A stretch of 64,000 bases of DNA from Microbacterium yannicii (GTDB lineage Bacteria; Actinomycetota; Actinomycetes; Actinomycetales; Microbacteriaceae): contig NZ_JAMXMB010000003.1 in NCBI RefSeq assembly GCF_024055635.1, positions 1 to 64,000 on the forward strand, written 5' to 3'. A program made the position numbers and the translations under genes. Below, piece by piece: positions 7,871 through 16,426 of the stretch. Position 1 is the stretch's first letter, and the number at the start of each line of letters is the position of its first letter. The notes under the pieces are model-generated. The model was not told the DNA's origin and searched no databases. It worked only from the letters and a program-made list of their open reading frames with translations.

Positions 7871-8784
7871 GGGCGTTCTCCCGTCAGGCCGGCGGCGCCG
7901 GCATCGAGCAGTTCACGGGCGACGGATGCCGCGACCTCCCGCGGTGGGTCGCCCTCGTCCTCGGGCCACGTGGTGGCGTGGGAGGACGTCAGGGCGGTGG
8001 CGCCGTCCAGGCTGTAGACGCGTGCCGACAGCAGGAGCAATCCTGCGTCGACGACGGCCCGTGCCCCCACGGGCGCGGAGCATCCGGCCTCGAGCAGGGC
8101 GAGCACCTCGCGCTCGGCCTCGACGGCGGCGCGGGTCTCGGCGTGGTCGAGGGCGTTGACGAGGTCCTCCTCGCCGCGGCGCACCTCGATCGCGAGGGCG
8201 CCCTGCCCCGGCGCCGTCGGCCAGGAGTCGGCGTCGAGGTAGTCGGTCACCACCTCGGTACGGCCGATGCGGCGGAGTCCGGCGGCGGCGAGGATGACGG
8301 CATCCAGCTCCCCGCTCGTGACCTTGCCGAGCCGGGTGTCCACGTTGCCGCGGATGTCGACGACCTCGAGGTCGGGGCGGCGCGAGCGCAGCTGCGCCAT
8401 GCGCCGAGGCGAGCCCGTGCCGACACGTGCACCGGCGGGGAGGGTGGCGAGGGTGAGTCCGTCCCGCGCGCAGAGCGCGTCGCGCGGGTCTTCGCGCGCC
8501 GGGATCGCGGCGACGACGAGCTGATCGTGCGGCGCCGTGGGCAGGTCCTTGAGGGAGTGGACGATGACGTCGCACTGGCCCGCCAGCAGGGCGTCGCGCA
8601 GGGCTCCCGTGAAGAGGCCGGTGCCGCCGGCGCGGGAGAGCGGCTCGTTCGAACGGTCGCCGTCGGTGGTGATGGTGACGAGCTCGGTGGTCACGCCGGT
8701 CGCGTCGGAGAGGTCGTCGGCGACCATGCCCGTCTGCGCGAGCGCGAGCTTGCTGCCGCGCGTCCCGATGCGCAGGGCGGTCAT
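7867..8784 (-). CDS. hemC: hydroxymethylbilane synthase (porphobilinogen deaminase)
   Basis: Polymerises four porphobilinogens into hydroxymethylbilane on a dipyrromethane cofactor held by a cysteine. The 305-residue protein starts with [17 protein letters not shown], carries VHSLKDLPT and the RR-rich VGTGSPRR segment, and has the cofactor cysteine C235 in [11 protein letters not shown]. The ATG at 8784 was chosen over a longer frame because it gives the canonical N-terminus and overlaps the hemQ stop as ATGA. Uroporphyrinogen-III synthase (hemD), often adjacent, is not here. Confidence 0.96.
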   Translation of the reverse strand: MTALRIGTRGSKLALAQTGMVADDLSDATGVTTELVTITTDGDRSNEPLSRAGGTGLFTGALRDALLAGQCDVIVHSLKDLPTAPHDQLVVAAIPAREDPRDALCARDGLTLATLPAGARVGTGSPRRMAQLRSRRPDLEVVDIRGNVDTRLGKVTSGELDAVILAAAGLRRIGRTEVVTDYLDADSWPTAPGQGALAIEVRRGEEDLVNALDHAETRAAVEAEREVLALLEAGCSAPVGARAVVDAGLLLLSARVYSLDGATALTSSHATTWPEDEGDPPREVAASVARELLDAGAAGLTGERP

Positions 8785-9464
8785 GAGAGCACCTCGGCGA
8801 TCTCGTCGACTGCGATGCGGCGGCCGGTGTAGAACGGCACCTCTTCGCGCACGTGGCGGCGGGCCTCCGTCTGGCGGAGGTCGCGCATGAGGTCGACCAG
8901 CTCGACGAGCTCCGGCGCCTCGAGCGCCAGGATCCACTCGTAGTCGCCGAGGGCGAACGATGCGACGGTGTTACTCAGGACACTGCGGTGCGCCGCACCC
9001 TTGCGGCCGTGATCGGCGAGCATCTGGCGTCGCTCTTCGTCGGGCAGGATGTACCAGTCGTACGACCGCACGAACGGGTACACGGTGAGCCACGCCTCGG
9101 GGTCCTTGTCGCGCATGAATGCGGGCAGGTGGCTGGCCGTGAACTCGGCGTCGCGGTGCACGCCCATCGCGTTCCACACCGGCAGCAGCGAGGCGAGGGG
9201 CTCGGCGCGCCGCAGGGTCCGCAGGGCCGACTGCAGCGCCTCGGGCGCCACGCCGGTGCCGGTGAGCCAGATCATGAGGTCGGCGTCGGCTCGCAGGCCC
9301 GACACGTCGTAGAAGCCGCGCACGGTGACTCCGGATGCCTCGACCTCGGCGACCGCTGCCGTCAGATCGCCGGCCGGCGCGGGGCGCTGGACGTCACGTC
9401 GGAACACGGCCCACAGGGTGTAGCCGAGGGTTTCAGAGGAGGGGCTCGCCGAGACATCGGTCAT
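8781..9464 (-). CDS. hemQ: coproheme decarboxylase HemQ
   Basis: Final enzyme of the coproporphyrin-dependent heme pathway of Gram-positive bacteria; it oxidatively removes two propionates from coproheme III to give heme b, using hydrogen peroxide. The 227-residue chlorite-dismutase-fold protein shows YPFVRSYDWYILP, with the tyrosine-containing YPF segment near the catalytic site, and RRQMLADHGRKGAAH containing the likely proximal heme-ligand histidine. A GGAGG sequence sits only one base before the ATG at 9464, an unusually short spacing, so the initiation signal is uncertain. It is separated from hemY upstream by 710 bp holding a repeat array. Confidence 0.93.
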   Translation of the reverse strand: MTDVSASPSSETLGYTLWAVFRRDVQRPAPAGDLTAAVAEVEASGVTVRGFYDVSGLRADADLMIWLTGTGVAPEALQSALRTLRRAEPLASLLPVWNAMGVHRDAEFTASHLPAFMRDKDPEAWLTVYPFVRSYDWYILPDEERRQMLADHGRKGAAHRSVLSNTVASFALGDYEWILALEAPELVELVDLMRDLRQTEARRHVREEVPFYTGRRIAVDEIAEVLS

Positions 9465-9523
9465 ACCTCCATCATTTCACTCCGCGCCCAGCGTGCTGCC
9501 CGCCCGCCGATCTGCTCCCGGAG

Positions 9524-9572
9524 CCTTGGGCCCGAGCTTTGGGTCGGAACTTTGGGTCGGAGCTTTGGGTCG
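9524..9572. repeat. short 13-bp tandem repeats upstream of hemQ
   Basis: CTTTGGGTCG occurs at 9537, 9550 and 9563 with a 13-bp period, preceded by a diverged copy (CCTTGGGCCCG) at 9524. The tract lies 60-110 bp upstream of the hemQ start on the side of the large repeat array. Nothing else was seen in 9573-9633. Confidence 0.8.
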
Positions 9573-9633
9573 TAGCGGTGCGTCGCAGGGTGGCCCGCGG
9601 TTGGTCGGCGTGGCGTCGGCGCGGGTGTGGCGA

Positions 9634-10137
9634 TTTTGGCGAGTCGCCAAGATGTGCAGGATTCGGGGTGGGTTCGTGGCGACTCGCCAGGATCGGCGTG
9701 CGGTCTGCGCCGTCCCGTTGCCGAGGAACACATTTTGGCGAGTCGACAACATGTGCAGGATTCGGGGTGGGTTCGTGGCGACTCGCCAGGATCTGGTGTG
9801 GGGTCTGCCCCCTCCGCTTGCCGGGAGCGCCATTTTGGCGAGTCGCCAAGATGTGCAGGGTTCGCGGTGGGTTCGTGGCGACTCGCCAGGATCGGGCGTG
9901 CGGCGTGCGGCCTGCGCCCTCGGTGGCCGAGAACGCGATTTTGGCGAGTCGCCATGACGTGCAGGGTTCGCGGTGGGTTCGTGGCGACTCGCCAGGATCG
10001 GCGTGCGGTCTGCGCCGTCTCGTTGCCGGGAAGGCGATTTTGGCGAGTCGCCAAGACATCCACTGCATCGTGGTGATTCGTGGCGACTGGACTCCCCGGG
10101 GTTGCGTTGGAGTCGGTTACTTTCGGCGAGTCGCCAA
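9634..10137. repeat. array of ~100-bp units with paired inverted odd palindromes
   Basis: Element A (TTTTGGCGAGTCGCCAA and variants) starts at 9634, 9733, 9833, 9939, 10038 and 10121 (last copy TTTCGGCGAG...). Element B (TGGCGACTCGCCA), A's core on the other strand, starts at 9677, 9776, 9876, 9982 and, degenerate, 10081. Unit spacing is 99, 100, 106 and 99 bp, then 83. The 26-27 bp between A and B is nearly constant (GTGCAGGATTCGGGGTGGG and variants); the stretch between units is also related from copy to copy. The array fills the gap between hemY and hemQ, within what should be one minus-strand transcript. No gene is supported in it; repetitive peptides in several frames are by-products. 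Confidence 0.9.
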
Positions 10138-10174
10138 GAATGCGCCGGGGGGCGCGGGGAGACGGTGGCGCGGG

Positions 10175-11395
10175 TCAGCGGGCGAGGAGCTGGGATGCCG
10201 TGCGCTCGGCGTGGGCGATGAGGCCGGCGAGGCCTGACCCTGCCACGGTTTCCCCGACGACCGTGAGCCCGGCGGGCGGGCTCACCGCGGCGGGCCGCAC
10301 CCACGAGACGTGTGCGGCGTCGACCACCACCGGCAGCGGCACGCCGAGGAGCATCTCGGCGTCGGCGCGGGCGGCGGCGACGGGATCGGCGGGAGTGAGA
10401 TCGTACGACAGGCGCAGCACGTGGCGGCCGGCGGCGGCATCCCGCAGCCACGCCCACTTCGCGGTGGCGTGGGTGAGGGCCCGGGCGCCGACCGGTGCCC
10501 CGGCGGCGACGAGCAGTCCGGTGCCGCGAGGCGCGGCATCCAATTCGTCCTGCTCCACGACGAGGGTCACGAGGTCGATGCGGCGCCCCGGAGCGGCGGG
10601 TGCGGCGAGGCTGGGGGCGGCGACGACGACCGTGCCGTCGAGCGCTGCGAGGTCGTCGACGCGGGTGCCGAGGCGGATGTCGGCGCCCAGGCGCGCCAGA
10701 TCCTCCGCCAGCGCGGGCACGAGGCGGTTGATGCCCCCGCGGATGCCCGCGACAGCGGCGCCCGGGGGAGCGGCGGCACGCAGCTGCGCGACGGCGCCAC
10801 CGAGAGACCCGGCGCTCGCAAGAGCATCGGGGAGCCCCGGGTGCGCGCGGGTGACGGGCACCTCGTCCGGGTGCTGCGAGTGCACGCCGTGCACCACGGG
10901 GGCCACCAGGAGGTCGAGCAGGTCGTCGCCGTAGCGCTCGCGGACGAGGGCGCCGAGTGTCGGCGGCACTGCTCCCAGCGGGCGAGCGTCCAGCTCGACC
11001 GCCCGCTCCGCCGCCCGGCGGCCGATCACGCGCACCACGTCGTCGGCGAGCGGGTCGGACGGGATGCCGAGGAGCGCGGTCGCCGGCAACGGCACCGCGT
11101 CGCCGACCACGGGCTGGAGCCACGCCGGGCCGGGCGCGGGGGCGACGATGTCGTCGGCGAGGCCGAGCTCCGCCAGCAGCCCCGCGACGACTCCGCCGCG
11201 GACGGCGAAGCTCTCGGCGCCGGCGTCCAGTGCGATGCCGCCGACGTCGTGCCGTGCGACGGTTCCACCGAGGCGATCGGATGCCTCGAACAGGGTCACC
11301 GCCGCGCCCGACCGGGCGAGCCGTCTGGCGACGACCAGGCCCGCGACGCCGCCTCCGACGACGGAGAAGCGCCCGGCCGCCGAGGATTCAGCCAT
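10175..11395 (-). CDS. hemY: protoporphyrinogen/coproporphyrinogen III oxidase (FAD)
   Basis: FAD enzyme that, with a HemQ partner, most likely oxidises coproporphyrinogen III to coproporphyrin III (also called CgoX). The 406-residue protein begins with an FAD Rossmann motif, [19 protein letters not shown] (residues about 12-30), followed by [10 protein letters not shown], and ends with a second FAD contact, [25 protein letters not shown]. The start at 11395 overlaps the end of hemE by 8 bp, so it is the second gene of the operon. Downstream comes the repeat array rather than a coding gene. Confidence 0.93.
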   Translation of the reverse strand: MAESSAAGRFSVVGGGVAGLVVARRLARSGAAVTLFEASDRLGGTVARHDVGGIALDAGAESFAVRGGVVAGLLAELGLADDIVAPAPGPAWLQPVVGDAVPLPATALLGIPSDPLADDVVRVIGRRAAERAVELDARPLGAVPPTLGALVRERYGDDLLDLLVAPVVHGVHSQHPDEVPVTRAHPGLPDALASAGSLGGAVAQLRAAAPPGAAVAGIRGGINRLVPALAEDLARLGADIRLGTRVDDLAALDGTVVVAAPSLAAPAAPGRRIDLVTLVVEQDELDAAPRGTGLLVAAGAPVGARALTHATAKWAWLRDAAAGRHVLRLSYDLTPADPVAAARADAEMLLGVPLPVVVDAAHVSWVRPAAVSPPAGLTVVGETVAGSGLAGLIAHAERTASQLLAR

Positions 11396-12446
11396 GCGCG
11401 TGGACGAACTCCACGATGCGCGTCAGCACGGCCGGGTCGGTGTCGGGCGGAACGCCGTGGCCGAGGTTGAGCACGTGGGCGCGGGCGGCACGCCCCCGTT
11501 CCAGCACGTCGACGATGTGGGCTTCGAGGACGGGCCACGGGGCGCGCAGCAGCGCGGGATCGATGTTGCCCTGCACCGAGACGTCGGGCCCGACGCGTCG
11601 GACGGCCTCGTCGAGCGGCAGGCGCCAATCGACGCCGACCGTGTCGACGCCGACGTCGCGCATCGCCGCGAGCAGCTCGCCGGTGCCGACGCCGAAGTGC
11701 ACGAGCGGCACGCCGAGCTCGCGCACCGGCTCGAGCGCGCGCGCCGAGAACGGCGCGACATGCGTGGTGTAGTCGGCGAGACTCAGCGAGCCCGCCCACG
11801 AGTCGAAGAGCTGTCCCGCGGACGCACCCGCCTCGATCTGCGCGGCGAGGAAGGCGCCGGTGATCTCGGCACACCACGTCAGCAGGGCCGCCCAGGTCTC
11901 GGGGTCGGAGTGCATCAGCGCCCGCGTGCGCAGCTGCTCCTTCGACGGTCCGCCCTCGACCAGGTACGACGCCAGCGTGTACGGGGCGCCCGCGAAGCCG
12001 ATGAGCGGCGTCGTGCCCAGCTGGGCGACCGTGAGTGCGACCGCTTCACGAATGGGGGCGAGGGCTTCGGGGTCGAGCGGCGGCAGGGCCGCGACATCCG
12101 CCGCCGTTCTCACCGGGTTCTCGAGCACCGGACCGCGGCCGGCGACGATGTGCACGTCGACGCCCGACAGTCGCACCGGGATCACGATGTCGCTGAAGAA
12201 GATGCCCGCGTCCACCCCGTGGCGGCGCACGGGCTGCAGCGTGATCTCGCTGGCGAGTTCGGGGTTCAGGCAGGCGTCGAGCATGTCGGTGCCCACGCGC
12301 AGCTCGCGGTATTCGGGGAGGGAGCGCCCTGCCTGGCGCATGAACCACACCGGCGTCCGGGTCGGACGATCACCCCGATACGCGCGTATCAGCGCGGGGG
12401 GATGGTTTCTCTGAAGGACGGAAGGGTGAGAGTCATGCAACGACAC
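11388..12446 (-). CDS. hemE: uroporphyrinogen decarboxylase
   Basis: Removes four carboxyl groups from uroporphyrinogen III to give coproporphyrinogen III. The 352-residue protein carries the signature [16 protein letters not shown] (about 32-47), FSDIVIPV, the conserved [17 protein letters not shown], the QLFDSWAG loop and the C-terminal [13 protein letters not shown]. The GTG at 12446 was selected; TAATCT on the minus strand (12458-12453) lies 6 nt upstream, so the mRNA would begin at the start codon. It is the first gene of the minus-strand heme operon. Confidence 0.95.
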   Translation of the reverse strand: MSLHDSHPSVLQRNHPPALIRAYRGDRPTRTPVWFMRQAGRSLPEYRELRVGTDMLDACLNPELASEITLQPVRRHGVDAGIFFSDIVIPVRLSGVDVHIVAGRGPVLENPVRTAADVAALPPLDPEALAPIREAVALTVAQLGTTPLIGFAGAPYTLASYLVEGGPSKEQLRTRALMHSDPETWAALLTWCAEITGAFLAAQIEAGASAGQLFDSWAGSLSLADYTTHVAPFSARALEPVRELGVPLVHFGVGTGELLAAMRDVGVDTVGVDWRLPLDEAVRRVGPDVSVQGNIDPALLRAPWPVLEAHIVDVLERGRAARAHVLNLGHGVPPDTDPAVLTRIVEFVHAHG

Positions 12447-12463
12447 ACGTTAAGATTAGGTCT
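12447..12463. promoter_or_regulatory. overlapping divergent hemE/hemA promoters
   Basis: The whole hemE-hemA gap is 17 bp. On the plus strand TAAGAT (12451-12456) is 7 nt before the hemA GTG; on the minus strand TAATCT (12458-12453) is 6 nt before the hemE GTG. The two -10 boxes share four bases (GATT at the TAAGATTA core), so RNA polymerase can occupy only one at a time. Recognisable -35 hexamers were not found. Confidence 0.55.
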
Positions 12464-13720
12464 GTGCTCCTCTGTCTGACCGCGAACCATCGGAACGCGA
12501 GCCTCGACATCTTGGAGCGTCTCTCTGTGGGAGCGCCCACGGCGACGCGCGCTCTCGTGGATGACGAGCTGTTCGTGTCCGGCGCGGTCGTGCTCGCGAC
12601 GTGCAACCGGTTCGAGGCCTATCTCGACATCGACGAGCCGCTCACCGGCGGCGAGGCCGTCGCCGTGGAGTCCGTCGTCGAGGCGATGGCCGCGGCATCC
12701 GATGTCCCGGTCGATCTGCTGCGCGCGTCCGTCGCGGTGCATCAGGGAGCGGATGCCGCAGCCCACCTGTTCGCCGTCACCAGCGGACTCGAGTCGATGG
12801 TCGTCGGCGAAGACGAGATCTCGGGCCAGGTGCGCCGCGCTCTCGATGCCGCGCGCGCCGACGGCATGACCAGCAGCGAGCTGGAGCGCCTCTTCCAGAA
12901 GGCCACCCACACCAGCCGTGGGGTGCGCAACCGCACGCAGCTGCGCGGCGCGCACCGTTCACTCGTGCGCCTCGCCCTCGAACTCGCCTCGAGCCGCGTC
13001 GCCGACTGGGCCGCGGCCCGCGTCGTGCTGGTGGGCACGGGTCGCTATGCGCAGCGCACCGTCGATGCGCTGCGCGCTCGCGGTGCCGGCGACATCCACG
13101 TCTTCTCTCCGTCGGGTCGCGCGCAGACGTTCGCGACGCAGCACGGACTCATCCCGGTCTCGGACTTCGCCGCTGCGGCGGCCCAGGCGGACGTCGTCAT
13201 CACCTGCACCGCCGACGCGGTCGTGCACGCCGACGCGTTCGTTCCCGGGCGCCGGGTGCTCGTGATCGACCTCGGGCTGCCGCGCAACGTCGACCCGGCC
13301 GTCGGTCTGGTCGCCGGTGTCGAGCTGCTCGACCTCGAGACCATCCGGCTGCACGCACCCCTCCAGGAGTTCAGCGCGCACGCCGACGCCCGCGCGATCG
13401 TCGGAGACGCGGCGACCGAGTTCCACGCCGACCGTCTCGCCGGGCCGGCCATCACGGCGTTGCGCACCGAGGTGCTGAAGACGCTCGACGATGAGATCAC
13501 TCGGGCGCGTTCGCGCGGCGCCGGTGACGAGGTCGAGGCGGCGCTGCGGCACCTCGCCGGCGTGCTGCTGCATCAGCCGTCCGTGCGCATCCGCGAACTC
13601 GTGGTCGAGGGCCGCATCGATGAGGTGCGCGCGGCGCTCGAGCTGCTCCACGGACTGTCGATCGACGCGCCCGGCGCGGTCGACAGCGCGGACGACGACG
13701 ACCTCTGGGAAACCGCGTAG
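12464..13720 (+). CDS. hemA: glutamyl-tRNA reductase
   Basis: NADPH-dependent reduction of glutamyl-tRNA to glutamate-1-semialdehyde, the committed step of C5 heme synthesis. The 418-residue protein has the catalytic cysteine C47 in LATCNRFEAY, GEDEISGQVRRAL, the tRNA-interacting THTSRGVRNRT segment, a Rossmann segment VVLVGTGRYAQRTVDAL (about 186-202), and a C-terminal dimerisation helix region. GTG start; the leaderless layout is described with the promoter. Its acidic tail (DSADDDDLWETA) is unusual but harmless. It is divergent from the rest of the heme genes, giving a control point at the first step. Confidence 0.96.
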   Translation: MLLCLTANHRNASLDILERLSVGAPTATRALVDDELFVSGAVVLATCNRFEAYLDIDEPLTGGEAVAVESVVEAMAAASDVPVDLLRASVAVHQGADAAAHLFAVTSGLESMVVGEDEISGQVRRALDAARADGMTSSELERLFQKATHTSRGVRNRTQLRGAHRSLVRLALELASSRVADWAAARVVLVGTGRYAQRTVDALRARGAGDIHVFSPSGRAQTFATQHGLIPVSDFAAAAAQADVVITCTADAVVHADAFVPGRRVLVIDLGLPRNVDPAVGLVAGVELLDLETIRLHAPLQEFSAHADARAIVGDAATEFHADRLAGPAITALRTEVLKTLDDEITRARSRGAGDEVEAALRHLAGVLLHQPSVRIRELVVEGRIDEVRAALELLHGLSIDAPGAVDSADDDDLWETA

Positions 13721-13730
13721 CGGATCCCCG

Positions 13731-13744
13731 ACGCCCGCGGGCGT
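13731..13744. terminator. short palindrome after hemA
   Basis: ACGCCCGCGGGCGT is a perfect 14-bp palindrome 10 bp past the hemA stop; a possible weak terminator without a T-run. Confidence 0.35.
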
Positions 13745-13849
13745 GTGACGCACACTGCGCCGCGTTCCGCGCGGTCGCGCGCGGCGTTCTCCGCCGCATG
13801 GCGCATCGCGCGCTGCTCTCCTCGCTGTGCCCCGCCCCGGGTTCTCGCT

Positions 13850-13904
13850 GACTTGCCGTATATGTACGACACGCCGGGCGTGTCGCGTACATCTGTGGCA
13901 AGTC
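13850..13904. repeat. long interrupted hairpin in the hemA-14123 gap
   Basis: GACTTGCC (13850-13857) pairs with GGCAAGTC (13897-13904); after a 4-nt internal loop, ATGTAC and GACACGCC pair with the matching right-side bases, interrupted by one extra base and closing tightly at CGCCGGGCG. It lies in a 402-bp non-coding stretch (13721-14122). The rest of that stretch holds a TTGCGCAA palindrome (13956-13963) and the promoter of the next gene; nothing else was seen. It could be a terminator or a dispersed repeat. Confidence 0.7.
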
Positions 13905-14039
13905 AACCCAAGGGGGCGGGGACGCGAGACGAGGGACGGGCGACGTGAGTGCGGTTTGCGCAAGCGGCCGCAAGTTCTCGGCGCGAAATTCACCGCGACG
14001 CAAGAAGAGGACAGAATTACGCAATTCAGCTTGCAAAAG

Positions 14040-14069
14040 TTGAGAGGATGCGTCGTTCCCGCCTACATT
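14040..14069 (+). promoter_or_regulatory. promoter of the secreted beta-helix gene
   Basis: TTGAGA (14040-14045), 18 bp, TACATT (14064-14069), 53 bp before the ATG at 14123. Both hexamers fit the housekeeping sigma factor reasonably well. Confidence 0.55.
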
Positions 14070-14122
14070 GAGTGCTGAGCGGGCACCGGCGCCCGTCACA
14101 CCCCGGATGAAGCGAGTCGACG

Positions 14123-16153
14123 ATGACACGACCCAGATCCCTCGTCGCGGCCGTGGCCGCGGCATCCCTCACCGTCGGAGCGCTGATGGCGGCACCGGCT
14201 GCCGTCGCCGCACCGCCCGGCCGCGGAACGCCAGTCGTGACGCGTGCGGGGCTCGACCCAGCGCTCGTCGAGGGACGTGGCGCGGACGTCGCCTTCCTCG
14301 AGCAGGAGGCGGAGAACGCCGTCACGAACGGCACGATCATCGGCCGCGGCCGGGAGGCCTACACGATCGAGGCCGAAGCCTCGGGGCGGTCGGCCGTGCG
14401 GCTGACCGCCGGACAGTACGTCGAGTTCACGCTGCCCGCCTCGGCCAACGCCCTCACCGTTCGGTACAGCATCCCCGACGCCCCGAACGGAGGCGGTCTC
14501 ACCGCACCGCTCGCGGTGAAGGTCGGCCCGCATACGGCGTCGCTCAAGATGACGTCGGAGTACGCCTACCTCTACAACCAGTACCCCTTCACGAACGATC
14601 CGAACGCCGGGCTGCTGCATCCCGATTGGTGGCTCGCCGAGTGCGCGTGCGTCCCGCAATTCGACCAGCCGGACTTCGAACCGGCGAAGCCGTTCCGCCC
14701 GATGAAGTTCTACGACGAGGAGCGACTGCTGCTCCACAAGACGTACAAAGCCGGTGAGACCGTGCGGCTCACCGCCCCGGCGGGCGTCGCGTGGACCGTC
14801 ATCGACCTCATCGACACGGAGCTCGTGGGCAAGCCGTACGTGAAGCTCAAGGCGTCGAACGTCCTGGTGTTCGGCGCCGACCCGACCGCGCGGAAGGACT
14901 CGGCGGCCGCATTCGAGCGGGCGATCGCCTTCGCCCAGAAGGTCGGGCTCACCGTGTACGTGCCGCCGGGGAGGTACCGCGTCGAGCGGCACATCGTCGT
15001 CGACGACGTCACGATCGAGGGCGCGGGCCATTGGTACACGACGGTCTTCGGGTCGGAGGTCGCGCTCGCCACGCCGGCTCCGGACGGCTCGACGCACACC
15101 GGCGTCGGCTTCTACGGCAAGGATGCCGCGGCCGGCGGCAGCACCGACGTGCACCTGCGCGGGTTCGCCATCGAAGGCGACGTGCGCGCGCGCATCGACA
15201 CCGATCAGGTGAACGCGATCGGCGGGGCGTTCCACGACTCGTCGTTCTCTGAGCTGCACATCCAGCACACCAAGGTGGGACTGTGGTTCGACGGCCCGAT
15301 GTCGAATGTCGTCGTCGAAGACAACATCATCGTCGACCAGATCGCCGACGCGCTGAACTTCCACATCGGCGTCACCGACTCCGTCGCGCGGAACAACTTC
15401 GTGCGCAACTCCGGCGACGACGCCCTGGCGATGTGGGCAGAGGCGAAGGGCGGCACGGCGCTCACCAACGCGCGCAACACGTTCGAGCGCAACACCGTGC
15501 AGACGCCGACGCTCGCCAACGGCATCGCGATCTACGGCGGCACCGACAACACCGTGTCGGGCAACCTGGTGGCCGACACGATCCGCGAGGGCAGCGCCCT
15601 GCACGCCGGATCGCGGTTCGGGGCGCACCCGTTCGCGGGAACGCTGACCTTCCGCGACAACACCACCGTCCGTGCGGGTACGCGTGAGCTGAACTGGAAC
15701 ATCGGCATGGGATCGCTGTGGATCTACGCCCTCGAGGGCTCGATCAGCGGCATCCGCGTCACTGGCGACCACTATCTCGACAGCACCTACAACGCGATCA
15801 TGCTGGTGTCGGAGTGGGGCGTGAAGGACCTGTATTCGATGACCGACGTCAGTTTCGCCGATCTGCGGATCGACGGCACCGGCACGTCGGTGCTGAGCGC
15901 CCGAGTGGAAGGCGGTGCGTCGTTCGAGAACGTCGATGCGCGCGGGGTCGGAGCCGTCGGCATCAACAACTGCGGCTCGTTCGGCTTCCCGCCGACCGGG
16001 TCGGAGTTCTCGGTCGCCGACCTGGGCGGCAACGACGGCGGCGGAACGACAGGCCCCTGGATGGCGGCGTGGGAGCTGCCCAACACCATCACCTGCGATG
16101 ACCGTCCGCCGGTAGTGGCGCCACCGGCGCCGTCGCCGTGGGGGCAGCCGTAG
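14123..16153 (+). CDS. secreted right-handed beta-helix protein, putative glycosidase
   Basis: Exported 676-residue protein. A Sec signal peptide (basic start, hydrophobic stretch, PAAVAA near residue 29) is followed by a carbohydrate-binding-like segment (about 60-170, EAEASGRSAVRLTAGQYVEFTLPA), then a long parallel beta-helix from about 255 to 600 recognisable by repeated VxxNxI/N-F-x-x-N turns (VVEDNIIVDQ, ARNNFVRNSGDDALAMWAE, TVSGNLVADT). The NSGDDALAMW turn with paired Asp resembles active sites of alpha-glucan-degrading beta-helix enzymes of the GH49/GH87 kind. That assignment is inference; a polysaccharide lyase or non-catalytic surface protein is possible. No anchoring signal was seen, and the tail is Pro-rich. 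Confidence 0.7.
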   Translation: MTRPRSLVAAVAAASLTVGALMAAPAAVAAPPGRGTPVVTRAGLDPALVEGRGADVAFLEQEAENAVTNGTIIGRGREAYTIEAEASGRSAVRLTAGQYVEFTLPASANALTVRYSIPDAPNGGGLTAPLAVKVGPHTASLKMTSEYAYLYNQYPFTNDPNAGLLHPDWWLAECACVPQFDQPDFEPAKPFRPMKFYDEERLLLHKTYKAGETVRLTAPAGVAWTVIDLIDTELVGKPYVKLKASNVLVFGADPTARKDSAAAFERAIAFAQKVGLTVYVPPGRYRVERHIVVDDVTIEGAGHWYTTVFGSEVALATPAPDGSTHTGVGFYGKDAAAGGSTDVHLRGFAIEGDVRARIDTDQVNAIGGAFHDSSFSELHIQHTKVGLWFDGPMSNVVVEDNIIVDQIADALNFHIGVTDSVARNNFVRNSGDDALAMWAEAKGGTALTNARNTFERNTVQTPTLANGIAIYGGTDNTVSGNLVADTIREGSALHAGSRFGAHPFAGTLTFRDNTTVRAGTRELNWNIGMGSLWIYALEGSISGIRVTGDHYLDSTYNAIMLVSEWGVKDLYSMTDVSFADLRIDGTGTSVLSARVEGGASFENVDARGVGAVGINNCGSFGFPPTGSEFSVADLGGNDGGGTTGPWMAAWELPNTITCDDRPPVVAPPAPSPWGQP

Positions 16154-16173
16154 CGGCTTGTCTGATGAATGAA

Positions 16174-16210
16174 ACGGATGCCGCGTCCCGCTGTGGGGCG
16201 CGGCATCCGT
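16174..16210. terminator. terminator hairpin after the beta-helix gene
   Basis: ACGGATGCCGCGTCCC pairs with GGGGCGCGGCATCCGT (one G-T pair) across a 5-nt loop, 20 bp past the stop. The stem is built from the GGATGCC/GGCATCC word abundant throughout this genome. The remaining gap to 16391 shows nothing recognisable. Confidence 0.75.
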
Positions 16211-16391
16211 CCGTCTGCATGCGTCCCGCGGGCACACGTTGGGTGAGCACGTTGCGAACACCCGCGTGGACGTGTGGCGGCGCGGTCGGGTCGAAGGGCG
16301 TGGCAGCCGGGGCATGCATCGTCCAGCCGAAGGCGCGGTGGTCCTCCGCCGACTGCGGAGCTGGCCAGGGGGTACATCTGACGGAAACTGC

Positions 16392-16420
16392 TTGTGACAT
16401 TCGAAGGTATGTTCTATGCT
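16392..16420 (+). promoter_or_regulatory. LexA-type SOS box inside a promoter
   Basis: TCGAAGGTATGTTCTA (16401-16416) matches 14 of 16 positions of the actinobacterial SOS box TCGAACRNRTGTTCGA. It lies between and overlaps TTGTGA (16392-16397) and TATGCT (16415-16420), a -35/-10 pair with 17-bp spacing, so bound LexA would block the promoter of the HNH gene at 16427. Confidence 0.6.
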
Positions 16421-16426
16421 GGAGGC

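Noticed and set aside
9493..10068. Repeat-containing protein gene across the array
   Set aside because: Open frames exist on both strands, but their peptides only mirror the DNA repeat, differ between units in length, and lack a start signal; codon use is unlike neighbours.
9634..10137. CRISPR array
   Set aside because: The segments between repeats are themselves copies of one another and of uneven length, repeats contain two opposed palindromes, and there are no cas genes.
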